Positions 1 through 7,576 of a stretch of 64,000 nt of DNA are shown in pieces. Origin of the DNA: an uncultured Bacteroidales bacterium (GTDB lineage Bacteria > Bacteroidota > Bacteroidia > Bacteroidales > F082); NCBI GenBank assembly GCA_905234455.1, contig CAJOIH010000017.1, forward strand, positions 1 to 64,000, read 5' to 3'. The position numbers were made by a program, and so were the translations under genes. The notes under the pieces are model-generated. The model worked only from the letters and a program-made list of their open reading frames with translations. It was not told the DNA's origin and ran no database searches. The number at the start of each line of letters is the position of its first letter. Position 1 is the first letter of the stretch.

Positions 1-82
1 GAAGGACCCCCTCCCGTTCGACTTGCATGTATTAGGCCTGCCGCTAGCGTTCATCCTGAGCCAGGATCAAACTCTTCATTGT
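1..82 (-). rRNA. rrs: 16S ribosomal RNA, 5' end (partial)
   Basis: On the minus strand this stretch reads as the conserved 5' end of bacterial 16S rRNA: the GAGTTTGATCCTGGCTCAG primer region, then GATGAACGCTAGCGGC and the start of helix 6 with a Bacteroidota-like AATACATGCAAGTCGAACGG. The rest of the gene lies outside the window. The mature 5' end is placed near position 82 by comparison with the E. coli 5' end, so it is good to a few bases only. Confidence 0.97.
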
Positions 83-200
83 ATTATTGTTGTACTTTTC
101 TTTTTCCTGTTTTAGGGCTCCGCTATGTTCTCTTGTTCCTTACTCTCGAAACGGACCAGCCTCTCGGCTAACCGTCTCGGACTTATGCTGGCCTCAAGTT

Positions 201-210
201 TTCAAAGAAC
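201..210 (-). promoter_or_regulatory. boxA-like antitermination element of the rRNA leader
   Basis: On the minus strand the leader carries GTTCTTTGAA about 120 nt before the 16S 5' end and about 50 nt after the predicted transcription start. This resembles the rrn boxA (consensus near TGCTCTTTA) that loads NusB-S10 antitermination complexes. The position between promoter and 16S supports the call. It rests on motif similarity alone. Confidence 0.5.
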
Positions 211-260
211 TTTTCCAAACACTCTCTTCAATGGTCTATCTCCCTCGTTGTTTGGGACCG

Positions 261-290
261 CAAAGATACAGCAAAAAACATTACGCGCAA
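261..290 (-). promoter_or_regulatory. Bacteroidota-type promoter of the rRNA operon
   Basis: The minus strand shows TTG (288-290), a 19-bp spacer and TATCTTTG (261-268). This is the Bacteroidota sigma-ABfr consensus TTG / TAnnTTTG with ideal spacing. Transcription would start near 255 and run into 16S after a leader of roughly 170 nt. An A/T-rich tract just upstream (about 292-370) could act as an UP-like element. Confidence 0.75.
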
Positions 291-1025
291 GCTTTTTTTG
301 AAAAAAAAATTCAAAAAAATCTTAATCGTTTGAAATCCAAAGAAATAATTTTCAAAAAAAAATTGAAAGAGATAAAAAGGTGCATCAGGGTCTATCCTAG
401 GGCTTCTATATTATATTAATAAGGTGTATTCGAAAAGAGTGGAGAACTGATCACAAGGGATAGAACATTTCCTTCGGAGGAGTTGGACGAAAAATGGAGA
501 CCAACCTCCAAAAAACAGGAGAATAGGAGAGGGGAATTTAAAGCCCATTTTAGGCCCTCTGAGCGACCCTGTTTTTGGGTCGATAGATGACTCATCCAAC
601 CTCATTTTGATCGCTGAATTGCGATTTCAGCCTCATGTTTTTACAGAAAACCATAAAATCACATATGTAAACACAAGAAAAGTAAACAACCTATAAATCA
701 ATGTGTTAAATCAATAATTTACAATTGTTAATATATAGATATCAAAGTAAAATAGTTGATCACCAATAAATAATGACTCAAATACATGAAAAACAAATAT
801 AAAACACTTAAAATCAGATAAATAACAAATATTATCTATAGTAAATTCTTAATGGTTTTGCTGTTTAAGCCCAAATTTGAGTAGATAAATAATAGAGCAT
901 TAAAAATATTATAAATCAAATAAATAAATAAAACAACCTAAAGCAAAACTTCTTGAATTTAGCAAAAACCGAATTATTTACAAAAATAAAATTCAAAAAA
1001 TGTAGCAATGTAAGATTATAATTTT

Positions 1026-1033
1026 TACTTTTG
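1026..1033 (+). promoter_or_regulatory. -7 box upstream of the XRE regulator
   Basis: TACTTTTG fits TAnnTTTG, and lies 41 bp before the chosen ATG at 1075. No clear TTG is found at the usual -33 distance, so the site may be weak or activator-dependent. Its 3' end overlaps the alternative GTG start at 1033, which argues against that start. Confidence 0.4.
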
Positions 1034-1074
1034 TGAAATCATTGCGTTGTGAAATTGAAAAAAAACGGGACATC

Positions 1075-1494
1075 ATGAAAGACAGAATCGCCCATATCAT
1101 GAGAGCCAAAAACCTTAAGGCCTCCGACTTCGCCACCCTCCTCGGTATCCAACCTTCCGGTATCTCACATATCCTTTCGGGTCGAAACCAACCGAGCCTC
1201 GACTTCGTCAAAAAAATCAAAGAGACCTTCCCCGAGTATAACCTCGAATGGATCATCTTCGGCACCGGCCCCATCACCACCTCCGAACCGTTCCAACTCA
1301 AAATCAACGAAAACACCCCGGAACCTCAACTCGAATTGACTCCTACTGAAGATGCCCAACTCGAAATGCCCGACCTCAACCCTGTCACTTCCCCTATCCC
1401 TACCCCAATCGCCGTGTCCAACAATCCTTCTGGCATCAAATCCATGATGATTCTCTATGAGGACGGCACTTTTGAGACCTACTCCCCTCGTTGA
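1075..1494 (+). CDS. XRE-family helix-turn-helix transcriptional regulator
   Basis: A 139-residue cytoplasmic DNA-binding protein. Residues about 1-58 form a Cro/CI-type HTH (RIAHIMRAKNLKASDFATLL, then SGISHILSGRNQPS as recognition helix). A Pro/Glu-rich linker follows (about 70-115). The last ~18 residues (SMMILYEDGTFETYSPR) resemble a short C-terminal beta motif seen in related Bacteroidota regulators. I chose ATG 1075 over GTG 1033 because the HTH begins right after it and the GTG overlaps the predicted -7 box. It stands alone between the rRNA region and nrnA. Its target is unknown; autoregulation is likely but not shown. Confidence 0.85.
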   Translation: MKDRIAHIMRAKNLKASDFATLLGIQPSGISHILSGRNQPSLDFVKKIKETFPEYNLEWIIFGTGPITTSEPFQLKINENTPEPQLELTPTEDAQLEMPDLNPVTSPIPTPIAVSNNPSGIKSMMILYEDGTFETYSPR

Positions 1495-1540
1495 TCCACA
1501 CCTTATTTATAATAAAGTAGCTTAAATCGAGAATAATCTG

Positions 1541-1548
1541 TACCTTTG
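1541..1548 (+). promoter_or_regulatory. -7 box upstream of nrnA
   Basis: TACCTTTG matches TAnnTTTG. The predicted start (about 1553) leaves only about 15 nt before ATG 1568, which excludes the in-frame TTG at 1559 as a likely start. No TTG is seen at the exact -33 spacing. Confidence 0.55.
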
Positions 1549-1567
1549 CAGATTATTTTTGTCTGTT

Positions 1568-2587
1568 ATGCAAAGAGATTCCTTTTTCCTGACGTTGGAC
1601 GAAGTGGTCAGAACCCCTAAAAGGTTCGCACTTATCACCCACGTCAACCCCGATGGCGACGCCATTGGATCGTCACTTGCATTTTCACAGTTGCTCCGAA
1701 AACTCGGACACGAAACAGAAGTGATCGTCTCCAACGATTTTCCGGGCTTCTTGGCCTGGATGCCTGGGGCCTCCGATATCCATATTTATGAGAAAAACGC
1801 CCCACTATGTGACAAAATCCTCGATCAAGCCGATTGTGTAGTGCTTCTCGATTTTAACCAATTCTCACGTTCTGGCTTGGTTCAAGATAAACTTAGTGGT
1901 TTGAAAACCAGTAAGATATTGATAGATCACCATCGGGAACCCAATCTCGACAACTTCATCTGTGCCCTCTCGGAAACCCAAGTGTCTAGTACCTCCGAAC
2001 TGGTGGCCGAAACCATACTCCACTTCGGAGAACAGTATCTCGATGCTTCCATCGCCACCAATGTGCTGGTGGGTATCGTCACCGACACCGGTTCGTTCGC
2101 CCATTCGGTGTTCCGTCCCGAGACCTTTGCCCTCTGCGCCAAAATGATCAAATACGCCCCATCCTACACCCAGATCCATCAGTTGGTGTACGACACTTTC
2201 TCCGAGGACCGACTCAGGCTGCTGGGCTATTCCATCAGCAACAAGATGGAAGTGCTCGACGACTATGCTACCACCATCATTTCGCTCACCAAAGAGGAAT
2301 TGGCGCGTTTTAACTATCAACCTGGTGATACCGAGGGGGTTGTAAACTATCCGTTATCCATGAAAAAAATGGTCATGTCTGTTCTGGTGACCGAACGTCA
2401 AGGGGTGGTGCGCCTCTCGTTCCGCTCCAAAGGCAATTTCTCGGTCCACGAATTGGCACAGAAGTTTTTTAATGGTGGGGGACATACGAATGCCGCTGGC
2501 GGAACGTTAACCTGTTCGATGGATGAGGCACTGAACCTATTGCACCGAGTGCTTCCCGAGTATCGCGAAAAGCTGCTTCAACAATGA
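1568..2587 (+). CDS. nrnA: Bifunctional oligoribonuclease / PAP phosphatase NrnA (DHH family)
   Basis: A DHH/DHHA1 phosphoesterase of about 339 residues, the usual length. The family degrades nanoRNA (2-5 nt) and pNpN to mononucleotides and dephosphorylates 3'-phosphoadenosine 5'-phosphate. Visible metal motifs are HVNPDGDAIGS near the N-terminus, the central DFN and LIDHHREP (the DHH signature), and D in GIVTDTGSF. The C-terminal DHHA1 substrate motif is FNGGGHTNAAGG. The stop overlaps the ATG of the next gene by 4 bp (ATGA), so it is translationally coupled to the GldI-like FKBP lipoprotein gene. Confidence 0.93.
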   Translation: MQRDSFFLTLDEVVRTPKRFALITHVNPDGDAIGSSLAFSQLLRKLGHETEVIVSNDFPGFLAWMPGASDIHIYEKNAPLCDKILDQADCVVLLDFNQFSRSGLVQDKLSGLKTSKILIDHHREPNLDNFICALSETQVSSTSELVAETILHFGEQYLDASIATNVLVGIVTDTGSFAHSVFRPETFALCAKMIKYAPSYTQIHQLVYDTFSEDRLRLLGYSISNKMEVLDDYATTIISLTKEELARFNYQPGDTEGVVNYPLSMKKMVMSVLVTERQGVVRLSFRSKGNFSVHELAQKFFNGGGHTNAAGGTLTCSMDEALNLLHRVLPEYREKLLQQ

Positions 2588-3114
2588 AAAAAGTCCTAGT
2601 CATCGTTTTTTCCGCTCTATTGATAGCGCTGTCGTCGTGCCGCGGACGGCCTCAGACTGCTGTTGAACCAACGGTGTCGGACGCGCAGCTGAAAGAGAGT
2701 CTGGAACGAGCCAACCGTTACTTGGCCAACGATGAAGAGGAGGATATCGAAAACTATGTGCGGCGACATCAATGGGACATGGTGGCTACAGGCACTGGGA
2801 TGCGCTACCAGATTGTCAAAGCGGGCGATGGTTCTTTGATTCAGCCTGGACAGCGGGTGACAATGGAGTATATGCTTTACGATATTGTCGGTGACGTAGT
2901 CTATTCATCGGATACCGATGGAGTGATCAGGTTTGTCGTGGGCCAGGGCGACGTGGTGGCTGGTGTCGACGAAGCGGTGCGTCATCTGCATCGCGGCGAT
3001 GTGGCTCATGTCATCGTTCCCTCCCATCTTGGCTACGGGTTGCTGGGTGACCAGAAGAGCGTGCCTAGCAAAGCCACCTTGATCTATACCTTGAAAATCA
3101 CTGAAGTACAATAA
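2584..3114 (+). CDS. GldI-like FKBP-type peptidyl-prolyl isomerase lipoprotein
   Basis: A 176-residue lipoprotein. The signal peptide ends in a lipobox (ALSSC, Cys about 19), so it should be anchored in a membrane facing the periplasm. Residues about 85-175 form an FKBP domain; IVPSHLGYGLLGD and the final IYTLKI match the GldI subgroup of Bacteroidota FKBPs. GldI was named for gliding motility in Flavobacterium, but no other gld gene lies in the window, so a general periplasmic folding role is the safer reading. It is coupled to nrnA by a 4-bp overlap and precedes a second FKBP lipoprotein gene. Confidence 0.85.
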   Translation: MKKVLVIVFSALLIALSSCRGRPQTAVEPTVSDAQLKESLERANRYLANDEEEDIENYVRRHQWDMVATGTGMRYQIVKAGDGSLIQPGQRVTMEYMLYDIVGDVVYSSDTDGVIRFVVGQGDVVAGVDEAVRHLHRGDVAHVIVPSHLGYGLLGDQKSVPSKATLIYTLKITEVQ

Positions 3115-3148
3115 AAAACAATCATAACAAACAACTAAATCAATAAAA

Positions 3149-4042
3149 ATGAAAAAGAGTCTTTATTTGGTGGCCATGAGCCTCCTGCTGTCCGCTACGA
3201 TGCTTTCGTGCGGCGAAAAGAACCCCTTCCCGGGCTATACGCCCACTGGAACGGGTTTGTATTACAAACAAATCGTCGCAGGCAATGGCGATAAGCTTTT
3301 GACGGGCGAGGTAATCAAAGTGCGACTTGCCTATTATCTCGGTGATTCCCTGTTGTTTACCACAAACAGCATACCTGAAGCCGCTTATGATATGGTGCGC
3401 GAGTCGGTGTTCCAGGGCGACCTTTACGAAGGTTTCCGTATGATGCATGTGGGCGATTCCATGTCGTTCATGATCAATGCCGATTCCACCTTCCGGAAAC
3501 AGTTCCACGCGCCTACCCTTCCTGATTTCATTAAGCCGGGCGTGTTCCTCCGTTGGGAGGTCACTGTCGACGAATCCCTCTCGGAAGAGGAGTTCCAACA
3601 GCGTAAGATGGAAGAGATGGCGGTCAAGCAACAAGAGGCAGAAGCCTTGCAACAACAGGCCAACGAGGTGTTTGCCGAATATCTGAAAGCCAATGGCATC
3701 AAGACACAGCCTCAGGAGAGTGGCCTGGTTTACGTCTGCACCAAGAAGGGCAAAGGTCCCAAGCCGGGCTACAAGCAAACCGTCAAGGTCCACTATACCG
3801 GAAAACTGCTCGATGGCAGGGTGTTCGACTCATCCATTGAGCGTGGCGAGCCCATCGCATTCCAACTCGGTGTGGGTCAGGTGATTCCCGGATGGGATGA
3901 GGGCATTGCACTGATGTCGAAAGGCGAGAAGGGTATTCTCTACATTCCTTCGAACCTTGCCTACGGCGCACGTCAAGCAGGAGAGTTGATCACTCCTTAC
4001 TCGAATCTGATATTTGAGGTTGAGTTGGTTGACTTTGAGTGA
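3149..4042 (+). CDS. FKBP-type peptidyl-prolyl cis-trans isomerase lipoprotein, two FKBP-like domains
   Basis: A 297-residue lipoprotein (lipobox MLSCG, Cys about 21). The C-terminal part (about 190-297) is a canonical FKBP: VKVHYTGKLLDGRVFDSS, VIPGWDEGIALM and YIPSNLAYG hold the active-site aromatic and acidic residues. Residues about 30-140 look like a second, degenerate FKBP fold, joined by a Gln-rich helical linker (about 150-175). It should isomerise or chaperone prolyl bonds in the periplasm. It follows the GldI-like gene by 34 bp and its 3' end overlaps the convergent O-antigen ligase gene by 53 bp. Confidence 0.9.
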   Translation: MKKSLYLVAMSLLLSATMLSCGEKNPFPGYTPTGTGLYYKQIVAGNGDKLLTGEVIKVRLAYYLGDSLLFTTNSIPEAAYDMVRESVFQGDLYEGFRMMHVGDSMSFMINADSTFRKQFHAPTLPDFIKPGVFLRWEVTVDESLSEEEFQQRKMEEMAVKQQEAEALQQQANEVFAEYLKANGIKTQPQESGLVYVCTKKGKGPKPGYKQTVKVHYTGKLLDGRVFDSSIERGEPIAFQLGVGQVIPGWDEGIALMSKGEKGILYIPSNLAYGARQAGELITPYSNLIFEVELVDFE

Positions 4043-5471
4043 TTTCCTCGAAACCTTCCTGATTTGAGTAATACAAATCGATGACTGCGATGAGCGCGGC
4101 GCAGCTCCACACGGGGACGGCCAGCTTGTCAGTGTCGAGGAAGTTGTTCAGGAAACCGTGGACAAAGTAACTGAAGAAAGCCAGGGTGGCTCCCAAAACG
4201 AGCACTTTGGCTTTCTTGTTTTTTGCCTTGCGATACGCTTTTAATCCGGTGTAGACCACGGTGATGACGAAAGCCAGGACCAATACGGTGCCCATCACGC
4301 CTTGTTCGGCCAAAGGTCCGATATATTCGCTGTGGGCGTTGCCGCCGTCGCCAGCGTTGGTGCTGATGATGGTCTTCTCCTTTGACATCTGGTAGGGGGC
4401 ATACACAAATTGGTAGGTTCCAGGTCCCCAGCCGAACACAGGCCGTTCAGCGAACAGGCGGAAGGCCGACTGCCAGCGGTTGATGCGCTCCAGGTTGGAG
4501 GCATCAGTGGAAATGTTGGTGATGGACTGGATGTTCTCCACAATATCGCCCGAAGCGTCTTGGTTGTTATGCTCCAAGGCATCGATGATTTGGTGCTGGA
4601 AGGCAAAGAAGAGTCCTACCAAAACAACCAGTATGGAGAATATCCAACGGAACTTGATCTTGAGTAGTACGCAAGCCAAAACAGCAAGCGAAGCGGCCAG
4701 GCTGACCCAAGCGGCACGGCAGCTCGAGAGCACCATGCCGAGGCTGAGAAGCGCTACCACGCCAAGGATGAGGATCCTCTTGCGTACGCTGAGGCCGGGA
4801 AGAAACACATAGGTGATAGCCAGGATCAGATAGATGGCCAGCGCGGCGCCATAAGCGGTATGGTCGTTATAGAAAGGCGACATCACCCAGTGTGCGGTGT
4901 CGTTGTCGAATCCATGCTGTGCATGGTTGATGGTGGTGTAGACCACCACGATGCACAAGCTGGCGATGTAAAGCCAGATGAACCAGTCGATGTTCTTCGG
5001 CCGCTTGAAAAGCAAGGCGCAGAAGAAGAACGAGGGGAGGATGAACCACAGCCTCGACACGATGAATTTGATGGAGACGACAGGCATCTCGCTGGTGATG
5101 GTGGTGACCACCATCCAGATGAACATGCAGTAGATGACGATGGCAATGGGATGTCGGGCGATCTTACGGTCGTAGTTGCCCTCGTAAAGCAGTTTGGCGA
5201 TGAAGAGAATCAGCACTCCCGCCAACAGGGGTTCGGCGGGAAGGGAGACCGCCAACTGGTCCAGCTCCTTCAAGGTTACCGAGAGGGGAACCGTGAAGCT
5301 GATCAAAAACATCACCTTGTCCAAGGAAAACACGTAAAGCAAAAGAATACCCAGCACTGCCGGTAAGGCGAAGAACAGATAGTTGTTCTTGTTGACCAGC
5401 AGATATAGGGCCACGGCGACGAACAGCGCCGCGATGACGTAGAGCCACGCTATCTTAGCTTTTTTGCTCAT
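3990..5471 (-). CDS. O-antigen ligase / Wzy-type polymerase family membrane protein
   Basis: A 493-residue multi-spanning inner-membrane protein with about 11-12 hydrophobic segments. The Wzy_C (O-antigen ligase) region is marked by a long periplasmic loop with RPVFGWGPGTYQF and NAHSEYIGPLAEQGVMG. Such proteins polymerise repeat units or ligate polysaccharide to lipid A core or another acceptor; sequence alone does not separate the two. Its ATG overlaps the Wzz stop by 4 bp, so it is the last gene of the flippase-Wzz-Wzz-ligase set. The last 53 bp are antisense to the FKBP gene. Confidence 0.88.
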   Translation of the reverse strand: MSKKAKIAWLYVIAALFVAVALYLLVNKNNYLFFALPAVLGILLLYVFSLDKVMFLISFTVPLSVTLKELDQLAVSLPAEPLLAGVLILFIAKLLYEGNYDRKIARHPIAIVIYCMFIWMVVTTITSEMPVVSIKFIVSRLWFILPSFFFCALLFKRPKNIDWFIWLYIASLCIVVVYTTINHAQHGFDNDTAHWVMSPFYNDHTAYGAALAIYLILAITYVFLPGLSVRKRILILGVVALLSLGMVLSSCRAAWVSLAASLAVLACVLLKIKFRWIFSILVVLVGLFFAFQHQIIDALEHNNQDASGDIVENIQSITNISTDASNLERINRWQSAFRLFAERPVFGWGPGTYQFVYAPYQMSKEKTIISTNAGDGGNAHSEYIGPLAEQGVMGTVLVLAFVITVVYTGLKAYRKAKNKKAKVLVLGATLAFFSYFVHGFLNNFLDTDKLAVPVWSCAALIAVIDLYYSNQEGFEEITQSQPTQPQISDSSKE

Positions 5472-6403
5472 TTCTCGGCAGGGATGAATTTCTTTCTGTT
5501 TTCGATGATGAACAGGACAAGGATGGTGAGTAACAGGGCACCTAATCCGCTAAGCGCCACCACAACCCAACGGACGGGATACGACTTCTTGTCAGCCGGA
5601 TAGGGCTCAGTGACGATGTTGGAGTAGGTGAGGTTGGAGTTGTAGAAACGCAACTGTTGCTCATAGTCCAGTTTTACATCGACGTAGGTGGTGGCTTCGG
5701 CGATGATCTTGTTTTCCAGGTCAATGGCCTCTGGACCATATTGTTCGAGGTTGCGCATCAGCTCAGTGGCTTTCGATGAACCGTTCAGGTAGCCACGGGT
5801 GATCTCGCGGCTCTGTCCCACGTAATTGGCCATGCCGTAGTTGGTGCCCAGGTCGGCCAGCTGTTGCTTCAGATGCTCAATATCCTGCTGTTTCAGTTCG
5901 AGCTGTTGGGCATACATCGCAACCACTTCGCTCACTTTGTCGCGATGCAGCTTGGCGACTTTCTGGTCATAAAAATAAAGGATGTCTTTGGCAATATTGC
6001 AAGCCACCTGAGGATCCTTGTCGTTGACGACGATGGAGACGGCTTCATAGGGGGTCTTGCTGATTTTGATCTTGTCATGATACTCGAGCATCAGGTAGGT
6101 CTTGGCATACTGGTAGTTACGGTCAATCTTGTAGTCAGTCCACAAGTCGTATTTTTCGACAATGGAGTCGATGATGGACTGTGAATTGATGATCTGGAGC
6201 ATCTGCTCAGTCTCGCTTTCATCGGAATAGGGGCTGATGTTGGCCGGATAGGCGATGGCTTCCGACTTGTAAAGCGGTGTGATGAACCGGGCGCTGGAGA
6301 AGATGGCTCCGCAGACAGCCGCCACTAAGGTGATGACGATGATGTGCCACTTCCATTTGTAGATCAGTTGCACGAGCGAGAGGTTGTTGTAATCGTTATC
6401 CAT
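5468..6403 (-). CDS. Wzz-type chain-length determinant protein (paralogue A)
   Basis: A 311-residue polysaccharide co-polymerase. There is one transmembrane helix near each end (about 18-38 and 282-304), a Wzz domain beginning after the first (RFITPLYKSEA) and a coiled coil at about 165-200. The usual PYPVRW-like motif precedes the last helix (KKSYPVRW). It lacks a C-terminal tyrosine kinase domain. ATG 6403 is chosen because the upstream in-frame extension would run back into the paralogous gene. It sets polymer length together with the ligase/polymerase gene, whose start overlaps its stop. Confidence 0.88.
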   Translation of the reverse strand: MDNDYNNLSLVQLIYKWKWHIIVITLVAAVCGAIFSSARFITPLYKSEAIAYPANISPYSDESETEQMLQIINSQSIIDSIVEKYDLWTDYKIDRNYQYAKTYLMLEYHDKIKISKTPYEAVSIVVNDKDPQVACNIAKDILYFYDQKVAKLHRDKVSEVVAMYAQQLELKQQDIEHLKQQLADLGTNYGMANYVGQSREITRGYLNGSSKATELMRNLEQYGPEAIDLENKIIAEATTYVDVKLDYEQQLRFYNSNLTYSNIVTEPYPADKKSYPVRWVVVALSGLGALLLTILVLFIIENRKKFIPAEK

Positions 6404-6449
6404 AGTTTTAGTGTTTATTTTTTCGGTATTTATGATGGTTTTGGGCTTC

Positions 6450-7502
6450 TTATTTTTCTTGGGTCTTTTCAGTGGCGCCGGCGGCCTCCTTTCGAAAAAA
6501 GCAGCCATAACGGTCGAACAATGCCAGCAACAGCATCAGCAGGAGGAAGGTGGCCAGCACGGTGACGGTGACGATGATCCAGCGGATGGGGTAGGTCTTG
6601 TGTTCGGCTTGGAAAGCAGAAGTGACCAGGAATTTGTGAGGGACGTCTTCGGTGGCGTCGACTTTGGCTTCCTCGTATTTGGTCTTGACCAGCGAGAGCT
6701 GCAGGCGGTCGTGGTCAAGCTTTTCAGTGATGGCGTAGTAGGCACCTCCGTATTGGGCGAGCACGTCGAGGTAGTTTTGGATGTTCTTCACGCCTTGTGA
6801 GTTGCCTTTGCCCAGCTCCACGGCCAGTTGCTGGCTGAGCATCTCCACTTGCGACTCGTAGTCGAACACGCCCAGCGCGCGAAGGGTGTTGAGCGAGTCC
6901 TCCAGGACGGCCATCTCGTGGCACAGGCTGAGGTACTCGGCTTCCACGAGTTGGAAAGCCTTCACGGCCACCTCTTTCTGCATGGCGTTCATGGTGCTGT
7001 CGTAGAGTTCGGCGATGTCGTTGGCGATCTGTGCAGCCAAGGCTGGGTCGGAATCCAAAACGGTGATTCTGACGGCGTTGTATTCGGTTCTGCGGAACTT
7101 GATACGGCTGTCGTACAGTTTGTTGAGCTTGGTGTAGGGGTACCTCGAGTCGGGCTTGATGCCATAATGCTCCATGAGGTTGTAGCGCTCGATGACTTTG
7201 TCGCGGATGCGGTTCGAGTTGAGCACTTGCAGCATCTGCTCGGTCTGTTCGCTCTCACCGAATTCCAAGATGTCTTTGTTTGACTGATAGGTGGTGCTAA
7301 TCAGTACTTTGGAGATAGAATTGCTCGAAGTGGGGTAAAGAATTGCGGTGGATTTGTACAAGGGGGTGATGAACAGCGATGAACTGAAAAACACTGCCAA
7401 CAAAGCCGCCACAATTAAAATGATCAGGACGCTTTGCCGATACTCTGCCAAAAGCCTGATCAGGTATTTGGAGTTGTAAGTGTCCTTTTGTTGTTCCTCC
7501 AT
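6450..7502 (-). CDS. Wzz-type chain-length determinant protein (paralogue B)
   Basis: A 350-residue protein with the same layout as its neighbour: cytoplasmic N-terminus, transmembrane helix about 20-42, periplasmic Wzz domain (FITPLYKSTA, SEQTEQMLQVLNS), coiled coil, KTYPIRW motif and a final helix at about 308-330. The shared motifs show that the two are tandem paralogues, but diverged. It is 46 bp upstream of paralogue A and has its own good promoter. It probably forms a homo- or hetero-oligomer in the inner membrane that controls chain length or export. Confidence 0.88.
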   Translation of the reverse strand: MEEQQKDTYNSKYLIRLLAEYRQSVLIILIVAALLAVFFSSSLFITPLYKSTAILYPTSSNSISKVLISTTYQSNKDILEFGESEQTEQMLQVLNSNRIRDKVIERYNLMEHYGIKPDSRYPYTKLNKLYDSRIKFRRTEYNAVRITVLDSDPALAAQIANDIAELYDSTMNAMQKEVAVKAFQLVEAEYLSLCHEMAVLEDSLNTLRALGVFDYESQVEMLSQQLAVELGKGNSQGVKNIQNYLDVLAQYGGAYYAITEKLDHDRLQLSLVKTKYEEAKVDATEDVPHKFLVTSAFQAEHKTYPIRWIIVTVTVLATFLLLMLLLALFDRYGCFFRKEAAGATEKTQEK

Positions 7503-7527
7503 AATGGCTATTTTTTCTAATAAATGA

Positions 7528-7557
7528 CAAAATTAGAAAAAAACATTGAAAGGACAA
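7528..7557 (-). promoter_or_regulatory. Promoter of the wzz-wzz-ligase genes
   Basis: The minus strand has TTG (7555-7557), a 19-bp spacer and TAATTTTG (7528-7535), an ideal Bacteroidota promoter. The ATG at 7502 lies about 20 nt after the expected start. This promoter could let the two Wzz genes and the ligase be expressed apart from the flippase upstream. Confidence 0.7.
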
Positions 7558-7576
7558 TTAAAAAAATGGTATTTGC

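Larger units (their letters stand above)
83..1074. other. AT-rich gene-free region between the rRNA leader and the XRE gene
   Basis: Apart from the rRNA leader and promoter (83-290) no convincing gene is seen. Positions 291-400 and 600-1030 are strongly A/T-rich, with short runs of A. The block at about 410-600 is less AT-rich and contains a hairpin, CGACCC (564-569) and GGGTCG (577-582) with a 7-nt loop. The short open frames here (87-419 plus, 411-605 minus) show no recognisable protein. The function is unknown; it could serve as an rRNA upstream region or hold an unrecognised small RNA. Confidence 0.6.

Noticed and set aside
87-605. Open frames of 110 (plus, 87-419) and 64 codons (minus, 411-605) near the rRNA gene
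   Set aside because: The first lies antisense across the rRNA leader and promoter; the second has no recognisable features or start signal. Both fit chance open frames.
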